A program made the translations under genes and the position numbers. From positions 1 to 25,851 of the IMG/VR virus record IMGVR_UViG_3300042691_007956: DNA of 25,851 nt; one strand, 5' to 3'. This document shows, piece by piece, positions 8,660-15,133 of this stretch. Below the pieces are notes generated by a model, which saw only the letters and a program-made list of their open reading frames with translations, was not told where the DNA came from and made no database searches. This stretch comes from a virus. Position 1 is the stretch's first letter. Every line of letters begins with the position of its first letter.

Positions 8660-9157
8660 ATGGTCGAGGTCGCGGTCGCACTCGCCGCCGCCCAGGCCGC
8701 TGTCGCTGGCATCAAGCAGGCGATCCAGGTAGGCCGCGATGCCAAGGAATGCCTTGGCGAGTTCATGCAACTGTTTGATGCCCAGGATCAGATCCAGAAG
8801 GCCAGCACCGAAGAGCGGGCGAAGCTGCCGCCGGAGAAGCAGAAGAGCGCCATGAGCGAGGCGCTAGAGACTGTCATCGCGGCCAAGAAGGTTCGCGAGA
8901 TGACCGAGGAGCTCAAGCAGTTTCTGGTCTGGTCAGGTCAGTCTGATGTCTGGGACGAGATCCAGCGCGAGCACAACGCAGTGGTGCAGCGTCGCAAGTC
9001 TGCAGAGATCGCAGCCAAGCGTAAGGCCGAGGAAGACGCAGCCCGCAGGCTGAAGCAGCGCAAAGAGCGGATGCTCATCGTCACCGTAGTCGGCACAGGC
9101 GGAATCATCCTGTACCACCTGGTCAACTACATCATCGATGCGTGGCCGGCGCAATGA
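8660..9157 (+). CDS. C-terminally anchored coiled-coil protein in the lysis region
   Basis: 165 residues. Residues 1-35 are Ala/Val-rich; the middle is charged and helical (an EFMQLFDAQDQIQKASTEER segment near 50-70, then Lys/Glu/Arg-rich 105-138). Residues about 139-160 (LIVTVVGTGGIILYHLVNYI) form a C-terminal membrane helix with a short tail. There is no lipobox and no N-terminal signal anchor, so it does not look like a classical Rz or Rz1 spanin. It sits two bases after the small membrane protein and overlaps the next start (ATGA). I recall similar proteins before holin/endolysin genes in other podoviruses, but the function is unknown. Confidence 0.65.
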   Translation: MVEVAVALAAAQAAVAGIKQAIQVGRDAKECLGEFMQLFDAQDQIQKASTEERAKLPPEKQKSAMSEALETVIAAKKVREMTEELKQFLVWSGQSDVWDEIQREHNAVVQRRKSAEIAAKRKAEEDAARRLKQRKERMLIVTVVGTGGIILYHLVNYIIDAWPAQ

Positions 9158-9237
9158 AAGAGGTCATGGCCATCATCGCCATCCTGTTGTTTGTGGTTGT
9201 GCTGATGATGTTCGTCTTAGCAGGAGTATCGGTATGA
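9154..9237 (+). CDS. 27-aa membrane mini-protein
   Basis: A very small frame starting on the ATG of an ATGA overlap with the previous stop. It encodes MKEVMAIIAI followed by LLFVVVLMMFVLAGVSV, essentially one transmembrane helix. Its stop overlaps the next start (ATGA at 9234). This chaining on both sides, and the fact that the frame fills exactly the space between two genes, argue that it is translated. It could modulate the holin or be a minimal pinholin-like peptide, but size and hydrophobicity are the only evidence. Confidence 0.55.
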   Translation: MKEVMAIIAILLFVVVLMMFVLAGVSV

Positions 9238-9527
9238 GGATGTCGACAGAAGAGATCGAGGTGCGCGTCTGGGCCATCATCGTGCTGGCGCTGACCGGCA
9301 TCCTGGTGACCAGTGTGGTCGGCATCATCCTGGGCGTGATGTTCGTCGAGCACGACATGGAGAAGATCAGCCCGATCGACCAGGCGTTTCTGGCGATTCT
9401 CAAGGACGTGATGCTGCTCTGCATCGGCGCGGTCGGCGGCATCGTCGGGCGCAAGGGTGCCTACGCTGCGGCGAACCTGATCTCGAAAAAGGAGGACGGC
9501 GATGCTACCCCTCGGCCCGCTGCTTGA
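9234..9527 (+). CDS. Two-TM membrane protein, holin-like
   Basis: 97 residues from ATG 9234, preceded by AGGAG; a second ATG is two codons later. Helix 1 spans about residues 13-38 (IIVLALTGILVTSVVGIILG) and helix 2 about 53-76 (AFLAILKDVMLLCIGAVGG), followed by a charged tail. Two helices with charged termini fit a class II holin or antiholin. Its C-terminus overlaps the next gene by 26 bases in another frame. A longer in-frame extension to 9138 exists, but its first residues are His/Arg-rich shadow sequence of the mini-protein and the gene before it, so the shorter start is chosen. Confidence 0.65.
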   Translation: MRMSTEEIEVRVWAIIVLALTGILVTSVVGIILGVMFVEHDMEKISPIDQAFLAILKDVMLLCIGAVGGIVGRKGAYAAANLISKKEDGDATPRPAA

Positions 9528-9912
9528 AGTAGGCGGCAAGATCCTCGACCGGGTGCTTCCTGACCCGGCTGCAGCCGCGAAGGCGAAGGCAGAGCTCGCG
9601 CAGCTGGAGCAGAACGGCGAGCTCCAGAAGATGGCCAACGAGACCAAGCTCTACGAGATCGAGCAGAACAACCTGACCGACCGGCTGAAGGCTGACATGG
9701 CCAGCGACTCCTGGCTGTCGAAGAACATCAGGCCGATGACGCTGATCGCCATCCTCGCCGGGTACTTCACCTTCGCGATGATGTCGGCGTTCAAGATGGA
9801 CACGAACCAGGCTTACGTTGAGCTCCTGGGCCAGTGGGGCATGTTGATCATGTCGTTCTACTTTGGCGGCAGGACGCTCGAGAAGATCATCGACATGAAG
9901 GCGAAGAAATGA
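9502..9912 (+). CDS. Holin of the 3-TM (gene-transfer-agent type) family
   Basis: 136 residues starting at ATG 9502 behind a strong AAAAAGGAGG ribosome site. It begins LPLGPLLEVGGKILDRVLPD with an amphipathic helix, then a long Ala/Lys/Glu/Gln helix with AELAQLEQNGELQKM, then SWLSKNIRPMTLIAILAGYF, and hydrophobic segments about residues 80-98 and 106-124 before a basic end (KIIDMKAKK). The 'D.W..K.IRPm.li' pattern followed by two membrane helices is characteristic of this holin family. It is immediately upstream of the endolysin with an ATGA overlap, as expected for a lysis pair. Confidence 0.8.
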   Translation: MLPLGPLLEVGGKILDRVLPDPAAAAKAKAELAQLEQNGELQKMANETKLYEIEQNNLTDRLKADMASDSWLSKNIRPMTLIAILAGYFTFAMMSAFKMDTNQAYVELLGQWGMLIMSFYFGGRTLEKIIDMKAKK

Positions 9913-10442
9913 AAGAGAACTTCGACTCCGCGCTGGCAGCAGTGCTGCACCACGAGGGCGGCTTCGTGAATCACCCGGCTGATCCTGGCGGCATGACCAA
10001 CCTGGGCGTCACCAAGCGCGTCTGGGAGGAATGGGTCAAGCGCCCGGTTGACGAGGCTGAGATGCGCAGCCTGACGCCTGAGATGGTGGCGCCGTTATAC
10101 AAGACTCGATACTGGGATCGGGTGCGTGGCGACGACCTGCCGGCCGGGGTCGACTACTGCGTGTTCGACTGCGGCATCAACAGCGGCCCAGGCCGTGCTG
10201 TCAAGTTTTTGCAGCAAGTAGTCGGCGCAGATGATGACGGGGTGATCGGGCCTGGCACGCTGAAAGCTGTCGCGGCCATGCCTGCTGACGAGATCGTGTC
10301 CAAATACCAAGCGAAGCGTTTGGAGTTCTTGCAGGCGCTGCCGACCTGGGAGACGTTCGGGAAAGGCTGGGGCCGGCGGGTGACCGAGGTGGCCAGCGCC
10401 GCCGGCAAGATGACCGAAGGGTCAGGCAGCAGCCTGGCCTGA
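9909..10442 (+). CDS. Endolysin, GH108 muramidase with C-terminal peptidoglycan-binding domain
   Basis: 177 residues from ATG 9909 (ATGA overlap with the holin stop). The catalytic motif is HHEGGFVNHPADPGGMTNLG at residues 14-33, with Glu16 the expected acid of glycosyl hydrolase family 108. The central part has the family pattern LYKTRYWDRVRGDDLPAGVD. The C-terminal part (about 85-165, FDCGINSGPGRAVKFLQQVV through DGVIGPGTLKAV) matches the PG_binding_3 domain normally paired with GH108. The length is usual for the family. There is no signal peptide, so export through the holin is expected. The last 21 bases overlap the end of the leftward recT gene. Confidence 0.92.
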   Translation: MKENFDSALAAVLHHEGGFVNHPADPGGMTNLGVTKRVWEEWVKRPVDEAEMRSLTPEMVAPLYKTRYWDRVRGDDLPAGVDYCVFDCGINSGPGRAVKFLQQVVGADDDGVIGPGTLKAVAAMPADEIVSKYQAKRLEFLQALPTWETFGKGWGRRVTEVASAAGKMTEGSGSSLA

Positions 10443-11534
10443 CTCTGCAGCCCGCTCCTCGGGCGTCAGGGTTGCGCCCAGCGCGGCCAGGCGCTGGTTG
10501 TACTTCGCCATGTGAATCGGCTTCAGGGCCAGCGGCAAGCGCCCCAGCTGCCCTTCGTTGGCCTCGCGGAGCTCGCGGAGCTTGGTCATCCTGGTGCGAG
10601 CAGCAGCACGGCCAGCCCTGGCGGTCTTGTCAGCCAGCGCCTCATAGGCGTCATACCACTCCTCGATCGTCGGGTAGGTAGCCAGCGGCTCTTCCCTGCC
10701 AGGCACCATCAGCGCGAAGCCAGGATGTCGCGGCGGGTTGCCTGACTCGGCGATGATGGCCTCGCGCTCGAGCTCCTCCTCGGTGACCTCGACGACCTCG
10801 ACGACCTCGAAGCCGGCTTCCTTCGCCTGGGTGACCAGATGCTCGACGGTGTCGGCCATCTGCTCGGCGATGACGATCGGGTCACTGGTCTGAACCACGG
10901 GCTCGACCTCCACGGGCGGTGGCGGCGCCGGCGGGGCGATGGCATCGAGCGGGTTGGCCGGCTTCGTGGGCGTGATGTCGCGCATCTTGCGGGGCTCATC
11001 GGCCGGGTAGTCCTGGGCCTCCTCGGCGGTGATCAAGCCCTTCAGCACGTCAGGGAATGCGTCACGCAGGGCGAAGCCACGGGCACGCATCTGCAGCATC
11101 CGCTTGGGGTAAGCCTGCCAGGGGCCGGCCTTGCCCCACAGCCCTGCCCGCTTGGCATCCTCGACGCTGAACCTGGCGATGACCGGCATCCGGCCCTTGC
11201 GCCTGGCGATGCAGACGGCGCTGGGGTTCGGCGTGCCTTCGTTCTCGATGTGCTCATCGATTCCCTCGCACACTGGGCTGGCCTGGACAAGCGCCAGCAT
11301 GGCATCGCCGTACACAGAAGGCTTGCCATTGATGACCGCAATGTTCTGCAAGCTCTGCAAGGTGCCGAGCCCGATCTCTTTGCCCCAGATGGTGGCCACC
11401 AGAATATCCTCGGGTTTACCCTGGTACTGTTTTGGAACCAGGCTGGAGCGGGCCAGCATCTCGGACAGCTGCACGGCCTCGCCGATGTTGGCTGGTGCAA
11501 ACCCTGACTGATTAACTGTGACGAGGCTATTCAT
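10422..11534 (-). CDS. recT: RecT-family single-strand annealing protein
   Basis: 370 residues from ATG 11534, preceded on its strand by AAAAAGGAG. RecT signatures are clear: LVPKQYQGKPEDILVATIWG (32-51), KEIGLGTLQSLQNIAVINGK (52-71), GDAMLALV, then RFSVEDAKRAGLWGK (121-135) and YPKRMLQMRARGFALRDAFP (142-161). RecT anneals single-stranded DNA exposed by a partner exonuclease; the YqaJ-type enzyme lies upstream in the operon. The conserved core ends near residue 180. The remaining 190 residues are Pro/Ala/Glu-rich and longer than in E. coli RecT (269 aa), perhaps for partner binding. The start overlaps the HNH gene stop (ATGA), so its translation may be coupled to that inserted gene. Confidence 0.92.
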   Translation of the reverse strand: MNSLVTVNQSGFAPANIGEAVQLSEMLARSSLVPKQYQGKPEDILVATIWGKEIGLGTLQSLQNIAVINGKPSVYGDAMLALVQASPVCEGIDEHIENEGTPNPSAVCIARRKGRMPVIARFSVEDAKRAGLWGKAGPWQAYPKRMLQMRARGFALRDAFPDVLKGLITAEEAQDYPADEPRKMRDITPTKPANPLDAIAPPAPPPPVEVEPVVQTSDPIVIAEQMADTVEHLVTQAKEAGFEVVEVVEVTEEELEREAIIAESGNPPRHPGFALMVPGREEPLATYPTIEEWYDAYEALADKTARAGRAAARTRMTKLRELREANEGQLGRLPLALKPIHMAKYNQRLAALGATLTPEERAAESGQAAA

Positions 11535-11896
11535 CGCGCCACTCCTTTTTGATGCGGAAGGTTGTTTAAGAAGTTGGCGCGACCTTTGTGAATCATATCT
11601 TTTGTGTTTTGTTTCGCAGTCGCGGCGACCAGGTGCCACGGGTTGCAGCACGCTGGGTTGTCGCAGACATGGCAGACCAGCAGACCGGCCGGGACTGAAC
11701 CGTTCTCCAGTTCAAAGGCAACGCGATGCGTGCGCTTGTTTTTGCCCATGAAGTAGGTCTGCCCGTAGCCCTTTTCCTTTCTCGATCCAAGCCACGGCCA
11801 GCAAGCAAAGCGGCCACCTGATTGATCAACTTTGTTCCAGAACCTCTCAATGCTTTTATCGAGCGATTGCTTTGGGCCAGGTTTCGTCAGTTGCAT
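11531..11896 (-). CDS. HNH endonuclease (putative free-standing homing endonuclease)
   Basis: 121 residues from ATG 11896. The motif set is THRVAFELENG (56-66) followed by LLVCHVCDNPACCNPWHL (72-89), the zinc-binding HNH type in which the Cys residues hold a Zn ion and His76, Asn85 and His88 belong to the nuclease core. An N-terminal FWNKV...CWPWLGS.KEKGYGQ segment is typical of this phage subgroup. The DNA is more AT-rich than the flanking recombination genes, suggesting a recent arrival. It overlaps the previous gene by 10 bases and the recT start by 4. Such enzymes nick or cut related phage DNA and spread themselves; a role in phage recombination is possible but not shown. Confidence 0.88.
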   Translation of the reverse strand: MQLTKPGPKQSLDKSIERFWNKVDQSGGRFACWPWLGSRKEKGYGQTYFMGKNKRTHRVAFELENGSVPAGLLVCHVCDNPACCNPWHLVAATAKQNTKDMIHKGRANFLNNLPHQKGVAR

Positions 11897-12051
11897 GTCT
11901 CTTCACCTTCCGGCAGGAATGCTTTGATGGTCTCGAGCACCAGCGCGGCCATCGAGTCGACGACCTCGGTCGCTTCCTCCTCAGAGGCCAGGTGCATCGC
12001 GTTCAGGATGGCGCGGACAGCGCGATCGTGGGCGGCTTGTAGGTCTGTCAT
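11887..12051 (-). CDS. 54-aa acidic helical protein between exonuclease and HNH genes
   Basis: Started at ATG 12051, which overlaps the exonuclease stop (ATGA). The product reads MTDLQAAHDRAVRAILNAMH and continues helical and acidic (SEEEATEVVDSMAALVLETI), ending FLPEGEETCN. An in-frame extension upstream to 12153 lies wholly inside the exonuclease gene and has shadow-like composition, so it is not used. No known domain is recognised. Position suggests an accessory of the exonuclease/annealing pair, which is a guess from context. Confidence 0.6.
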   Translation of the reverse strand: MTDLQAAHDRAVRAILNAMHLASEEEATEVVDSMAALVLETIKAFLPEGEETCN

Positions 12052-13004
12052 TTCTTGAGCTCCTTGATGGCCAGGGTGGACTGGCGCACGCTGTACGCGG
12101 CCTTCGCAGGCACGACCCTGGCGGCTGTCGCAGCGTAGTTCCGCATCGGCCACTTGATCTCGAGATTGCCGGCGGTGCCGCGACTGGCGGTGCGCAGCAT
12201 CGTCTTGAGCTTCTTCTCGGCCTCCTCTCGGTCAGCCTCAGCCTTGGTGATCGTCTTCTTGGCCTCGAGGATCTCTCGCGCCAGGCGCTCACCTTCGCTG
12301 CCCAAGTCGATCACTGCTTCGTCGGCCTGGGGGAACATGCGATCGGCATCCTTGCTGTTGATCGGCTGATACCAGTCGACGATCTGCTTCTTCTTCCAGA
12401 TGTCGAGCCGGCGCTGGAAGTCGGTGGCCAGGCCATAGATCCGGTCGACGAGCGGCTGGTGCGGAGCGAAGAGGAACAGCCTGAGCTCGGTGCCCTGATA
12501 GAGCACGGCGATGCAGCCCCAGCGAGCCTGGACAATATCCATCTGGGCCTGCAGCTGGATCGGCCCCCGGTACAGCGCCGGCGTGTCTTCCGGGCTCACG
12601 CTGGTCAGCTTGGCCTCGAGCACGCCGATGCCTGCGAGCTCGATCTGATCCTGGCCGATGACGTAGATCCCGGCGTCCGGGTCGGTGGTGATGATCTGCC
12701 CGCCACCGTCAGCGGTGCCGTCCAGGCTGCAGCAGAGCGGCACGTCGGGGTGGAACTTGGCCTCGGGGTGATCGGTGACCAGGTCGATCAGGCGCAGCCG
12801 GCGGGCGGCTTCACGCAGGATGATGGGCTCAAGTTCGTTGCCCCAGCTCATCGCTTCATTGCCTTCAGTGCGTACATTCTCGCCCTGCATCGCGCCGATT
12901 GAGTATTGAAGCTCATCATTCGGGCTGCGGTACTTGGACAGGCCCATAAGCGCCGGCAGGCGGCTGGCGCTGAGCATGTCATCGGGGGTGACCTTACTGA
13001 CCAT
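12048..13004 (-). CDS. YqaJ-type viral recombinase / exonuclease
   Basis: 318 residues from ATG 13004, with AGGAG seven bases upstream on the coding strand. Motifs of the lambda-exonuclease/YqaJ (PD-(D/E)XK) fold appear in order: SASRLPALMGLSKYRSP (13-29), SWGNELEP with Glu59, CSLDGTADG with Asp95, GVLEAKLTS with the E130-x-K132 pair, and PIQLQAQMDI (148-157). Such enzymes resect double-strand ends and load the RecT-type annealer, encoded two genes downstream. The C-terminal 70 residues are a charged helix followed by a basic region. Length is normal for the family. It overlaps the upstream 100-aa gene by 11 bases. Confidence 0.88.
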   Translation of the reverse strand: MVSKVTPDDMLSASRLPALMGLSKYRSPNDELQYSIGAMQGENVRTEGNEAMSWGNELEPIILREAARRLRLIDLVTDHPEAKFHPDVPLCCSLDGTADGGGQIITTDPDAGIYVIGQDQIELAGIGVLEAKLTSVSPEDTPALYRGPIQLQAQMDIVQARWGCIAVLYQGTELRLFLFAPHQPLVDRIYGLATDFQRRLDIWKKKQIVDWYQPINSKDADRMFPQADEAVIDLGSEGERLAREILEAKKTITKAEADREEAEKKLKTMLRTASRGTAGNLEIKWPMRNYAATAARVVPAKAAYSVRQSTLAIKELKK

Positions 13005-13296
13005 CGTGCGTCTCCTGTAAAGCATAGACCCGCACGACTCGAGCGTGCGCGGCCGGGTGAAGCGCCTCGGTGTATCCGATGGCGCGGAACTGGCGGGTGC
13101 GGAATACCGCGCCCAGCAGACTGGGGTGCGTGCCAGGCGGCAACGTGACGGCCTCGCGCACTTCGTTGATACTCACAAACCCGTGCCGGCGGGCGTACAC
13201 GATGGCCGCTGCCCGGCACCGCTCGAGCAGTTCGCCATGCTGAACCTCGAACAGGCCCAGCTGCTGCTCTTTGATTGTCCGACCCTCGAGGCTCAT
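12994..13296 (-). CDS. Small phage protein, possibly winged-helix-like
   Basis: 100 residues from ATG 13296, overlapping the previous stop (ATGA). Residues 1-32 form a charged helix (EQQLGLFEVQHGELLERCRA); residues 35-95 read ARRHGFVSINEVREAVTLPP, then LLGAVFRTRQFRAIGYTEAL, then VVRVYAL. A helix, a second helix entering at 'SINEVRE', and a beta hairpin ending in 'VVRVYAL' is the layout of a small winged helix. I recall similar unnamed proteins in other phages, often near replication genes. DNA binding is a structural guess only. Confidence 0.65.
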   Translation of the reverse strand: MSLEGRTIKEQQLGLFEVQHGELLERCRAAAIVYARRHGFVSINEVREAVTLPPGTHPSLLGAVFRTRQFRAIGYTEALHPAAHARVVRVYALQETHDGQ

Positions 13297-13490
13297 AGCG
13301 CGAGCCCTAGCAGTACAACGGCAACGACGCAGAGCACCGCGATGAAGCCGTCAGACAGACGGCGCTTGGCGCCAGGCTTGCGCAACAGGTAGTGCTGGAT
13401 CTCGAGCTCCTCCCAGGTTGGTTTGTGCCGGAGCTCCGGCCGGTAGCCGGTGCCGATCGGCACCTTGGACAGGGGTTTCGACTCACGCAT
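13293..13490 (-). CDS. 65-aa tail-anchored membrane protein
   Basis: Starts at ATG 13490, within an ATGCGTGA overlap with the recombinase stop. The product is MRESKPLSKVPIGTGYRPEL then RHKPTWEELEIQHYLLRKPG, a basic AKRRLSDG, and a C-terminal hydrophobic helix (residues 49-65, FIAVLCVVAVVLLGLAL). The topology predicts a cytoplasmic N-terminal domain anchored in the inner membrane. A longer in-frame version running into the recombinase gene is Pro/Ala/Arg shadow sequence and is rejected. Its role in a recombination operon is unknown. Confidence 0.65.
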   Translation of the reverse strand: MRESKPLSKVPIGTGYRPELRHKPTWEELEIQHYLLRKPGAKRRLSDGFIAVLCVVAVVLLGLAL

Positions 13491-14130
13491 TGCAGGCCTC
13501 CAGAAGGTTGCGAACTTGCGACGGCGCCCAATTGCTGCCGCCGCGGGGGGTCGCGATGCCGCGTGCTTGCAGGGCGGCAGCGATCTCGCGAAGGGTGGTG
13601 CAGCCGGCACGCTTGATGTCGGCCACGATCGGCGCCAGGCGCATAGCGTAGGCACTGGCACGGGCCTGGATGGCAGCGATACCGGCGACGCTGCCACGCT
13701 CGGGGACCGGGCACCCGAGCTTCACGCCACGGGCCTTGGCAGCGGCCAGGGCGGCTTTAGTGCGGCGGCTGATCTCCTCGCGCTCATGCTGTGCAACAAC
13801 TGCGCGGATGCCGAACTCGAGGGTGCCGGCGTGCGGCATGTCGGCGGCAACGATCTGCACGCCAGAGTCGCGGAGCGTCAGAAGGAACGCAGCCTGTCGG
13901 GACAGGCGATCGATCTTGGCGATCAGCAGGGCGGCGCCGGTACGCTTGCACAGTGCGATCGCTGCAAGCAGCTGCGGCCGGTCATCGTTCTTGCCGGACT
14001 CGATCTCGGTGAACGAGTGGGTGATGTCTGCAGCGTACTGCTTGACCGCAGCCTGCTGGGCCTCAAGGCCAAGGCCTGACTGGCCCTGGCGCTCGGTGGA
14101 GACGCGGAAGTAAGCGACGAACTTGGTCAT
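13483..14130 (-). CDS. Serine site-specific recombinase (resolvase/invertase family)
   Basis: 215 residues from ATG 14130, preceded by GAGGAC. The catalytic motif is YFRVSTERQGQSGLGLEAQ with nucleophile Ser11; ESGKNDDRPQL (44-54) and AKIDRLSRQ (71-79) are the expected Arg-bearing active-site blocks. The stretch from HEREEISRRTKAALAAAKAR leads into the long E helix. The C-terminal 60 residues (TTLREIAAALQARGIATPRG...WAPSQVRNLLEA) resemble the short 'recombinase' DNA-binding region. At 215 residues it is resolvase-sized, not a large serine integrase. Roles could be integration, inversion of a tail-fibre segment or dimer resolution; no att or inverted target was found nearby. Confidence 0.9.
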   Translation of the reverse strand: MTKFVAYFRVSTERQGQSGLGLEAQQAAVKQYAADITHSFTEIESGKNDDRPQLLAAIALCKRTGAALLIAKIDRLSRQAAFLLTLRDSGVQIVAADMPHAGTLEFGIRAVVAQHEREEISRRTKAALAAAKARGVKLGCPVPERGSVAGIAAIQARASAYAMRLAPIVADIKRAGCTTLREIAAALQARGIATPRGGSNWAPSQVRNLLEACNA

Positions 14131-14148
14131 AGTGTCCTCTATCTGGGA

Positions 14149-14271
14149 TCAACGAATGACGAACGGGGCCAGCAGGAGCACGGGCACGAGCGCCCAGGGT
14201 GACCCGGTGGCGAAGGCGGCGCCGAGGCCGGCGCCGAGCGCGATGAACGCGAGGATGGCCAGGATGCGCAT
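14149..14271 (-). CDS. 40-aa membrane mini-protein
   Basis: ATG 14271 lies two bases after the stop of the upstream gene. The 40 residues read MRILAILAFIALGAGLGAAF and then a short ATGSPW turn followed by a second hydrophobic run (ALVPVLLLAPFVIR). This is a two-helix hairpin membrane peptide filling the gap between two genes on the same strand. No function can be assigned; similar peptides are common in phage early operons. Confidence 0.5.
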   Translation of the reverse strand: MRILAILAFIALGAGLGAAFATGSPWALVPVLLLAPFVIR

Positions 14272-14273
14272 GA

Positions 14274-14465
14274 TCAGCTGCGGTCGATCAGGAACTTGCT
14301 GACCTGGGTGCTGTGCAGACTGACGCGCTTGTACTCAATGCGGCGCTCGCCGCCAGACACGACCAGAACTGGGTCAAGGACTACGACGTAGCCAGGTAAC
14401 ACGGTGGAGGCATTGGCACGGTAGCCAGAGTTCCACAGAGATTGGACGGCTTGATCAACTCGCAT
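14274..14465 (-). CDS. First gene of the leftward operon, 63-aa unknown
   Basis: Starts at ATG 14465 with an ACAGGAG ribosome site eight bases upstream on its strand. The product (MRVDQAVQSLWNSGYRANAS..., then VLPGYVVVLDPVLVVSGGER and YKRVSLHSTQVSKFLIDR) has an N-terminal helix followed by beta strands. I recall similar short proteins from other phages, without a function. It is the promoter-proximal gene of the recombination operon, directly downstream of the putative leftward promoter and operator. Confidence 0.65.
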   Translation of the reverse strand: MRVDQAVQSLWNSGYRANASTVLPGYVVVLDPVLVVSGGERRIEYKRVSLHSTQVSKFLIDRS

Positions 14466-14496
14466 GTTCAGACTCCTGTTTTTCGGTGGTCTGCGA

Positions 14497-14509
14497 TATC
14501 ACAGTGATA
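14497..14509. promoter_or_regulatory. Palindromic operator TATCACAGTGATA
   Basis: A 13-base palindrome, perfect apart from its central base, with a further matching CG on each outer side after one mismatch. It lies between the leftward -10 candidate and the ribosome site of the first leftward gene, where a bound repressor would block transcription. Its right half extends to GTGATACC, sharing GATACC with the sites near 14629-14655. The neighbouring ribbon-helix-helix gene is the obvious candidate binder (inference). Confidence 0.55.
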
Positions 14510-14521
14510 CCGCTGAAACGA

Positions 14522-14551
14522 ATACTCGCACGGTTCTTTTCGGCTTGTCAA
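14522..14551 (-). promoter_or_regulatory. Candidate leftward promoter (TTGACA -35)
   Basis: On the minus strand a perfect TTGACA (14551-14546) is followed after 18 bases by GAGTAT (14527-14522), a 3-of-6 match to the -10 consensus. The start site would fall close to the TATCACAGTGATA palindrome. It would drive the recombination operon with host sigma-70 RNA polymerase. Confidence 0.5.
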
Positions 14552-14666
14552 ATACCCAATCGGCTGGGAGATACTAGGGGAAACCCTAACCTAACCCGTT
14601 GACACTAGGCTAGTCCATTGACCAAACGGTATCATCGCGGAATCGCAACGATACCAAGGGAAGCCG

Positions 14667-14858
14667 ATGGAGATCGAGCCCTACAAGCCCTTCATGGTCA
14701 GGCTGAAGCCCAGCACACGGGAGATGTTGGACAAGGCCGCTGAAGACCAGCGCCGCAGTCGGGCCAGCATCATCGACGAGCTCATCCGCACGCACCTGTC
14801 GAGCCGCTACAGCGACGTGCATCAGCGGATCGAGCGGTTGCTGGCGGGGCCGCGATGA
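14667..14858 (+). CDS. Arc/MetJ-type ribbon-helix-helix DNA-binding protein
   Basis: 63 residues from ATG 14667 with AAGGGAAG upstream. PFMVRLKPSTREMLDKAAED (8-27) gives the beta strand (FMVRLKP) and first helix, followed by QRRSRASIIDELIRTHL (28-44) as the second helix: the classic ribbon-helix-helix dimer fold in which the strand pair reads the major groove. A short basic tail (VHQRIERLLAGPR) follows. It is the first rightward gene beside the divergent control region and probably represses one or both promoters. Its stop overlaps the next start (ATGA). Confidence 0.82.
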   Translation: MEIEPYKPFMVRLKPSTREMLDKAAEDQRRSRASIIDELIRTHLSSRYSDVHQRIERLLAGPR

Positions 14859-15133
14859 ACAATTCTGTTAAAGACTTACGGCCTGGCGAGTTGTTCATTC
14901 TGGCAAGCAACGGAGAGATTTTCGAGTACATGTCACCGGGAGCTAACCTGCACTGCGGCAGCTCTATGTTTCATTGGGTAACGCTCCGGCGCGACCAACA
15001 CATGCCTGGTGGCACCCGGCACGTCATAAGGCCGGCTACTTTGACGGACATTGCCGACGTGTTGCCTGGTGCGGTGGCAAAGCAATACTTCCAAGCGATA
15101 GCCGATGCAATGGACGATTGGATTGCGCGATGA
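14855..15133 (+). CDS. Small unknown protein, first of two tandem paralogues
   Basis: 92 residues from ATG 14855 (ATGA overlap). It contains VKDLRPGELFILASNGEIFE (5-24) and MPGGTRHVIR (50-59), both closely echoed in the next gene. The first half looks like a small beta barrel with a P-G-E-x-F-I-L motif; the second half is helical (AVAKQYFQAIADAMDDWIAR). No known domain is recognised. Its place just after the repressor in an early operon would fit a host-takeover or anti-defence factor, which is speculation. Confidence 0.65.
   Translation: MNNSVKDLRPGELFILASNGEIFEYMSPGANLHCGSSMFHWVTLRRDQHMPGGTRHVIRPATLTDIADVLPGAVAKQYFQAIADAMDDWIAR

Larger units (their letters stand above)
14466..14666. promoter_or_regulatory. 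Divergent control region between recombination and replication operons
   Basis: This 201-base non-coding stretch separates two divergent gene sets. It holds a leftward promoter candidate, an operator palindrome near the leftward start, two further inverted GGTATC (14629-14634) and GATACC (14650-14655) sites near the rightward start, and a TAGGG-GAAA-CCCTA hairpin around 14575. A TATCAT hexamer at 14630-14635 would be a good rightward -10 (5 of 6) and is covered by the GGTATC site; TTGACA at 14599 is too far for a normal -35 of it. An Arc-type repressor gene starts immediately downstream, so autoregulation is the simple reading. Confidence 0.7.

Noticed and set aside
10839-11507. 222-aa plus-strand frame opposite recT
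   Set aside because: Gly/Leu/Arg/His shadow text; recT on the other strand is unmistakable.
13450-14079. 209-aa plus-strand frame opposite the serine recombinase
   Set aside because: Antisense shadow of a clear recombinase with full catalytic motifs.
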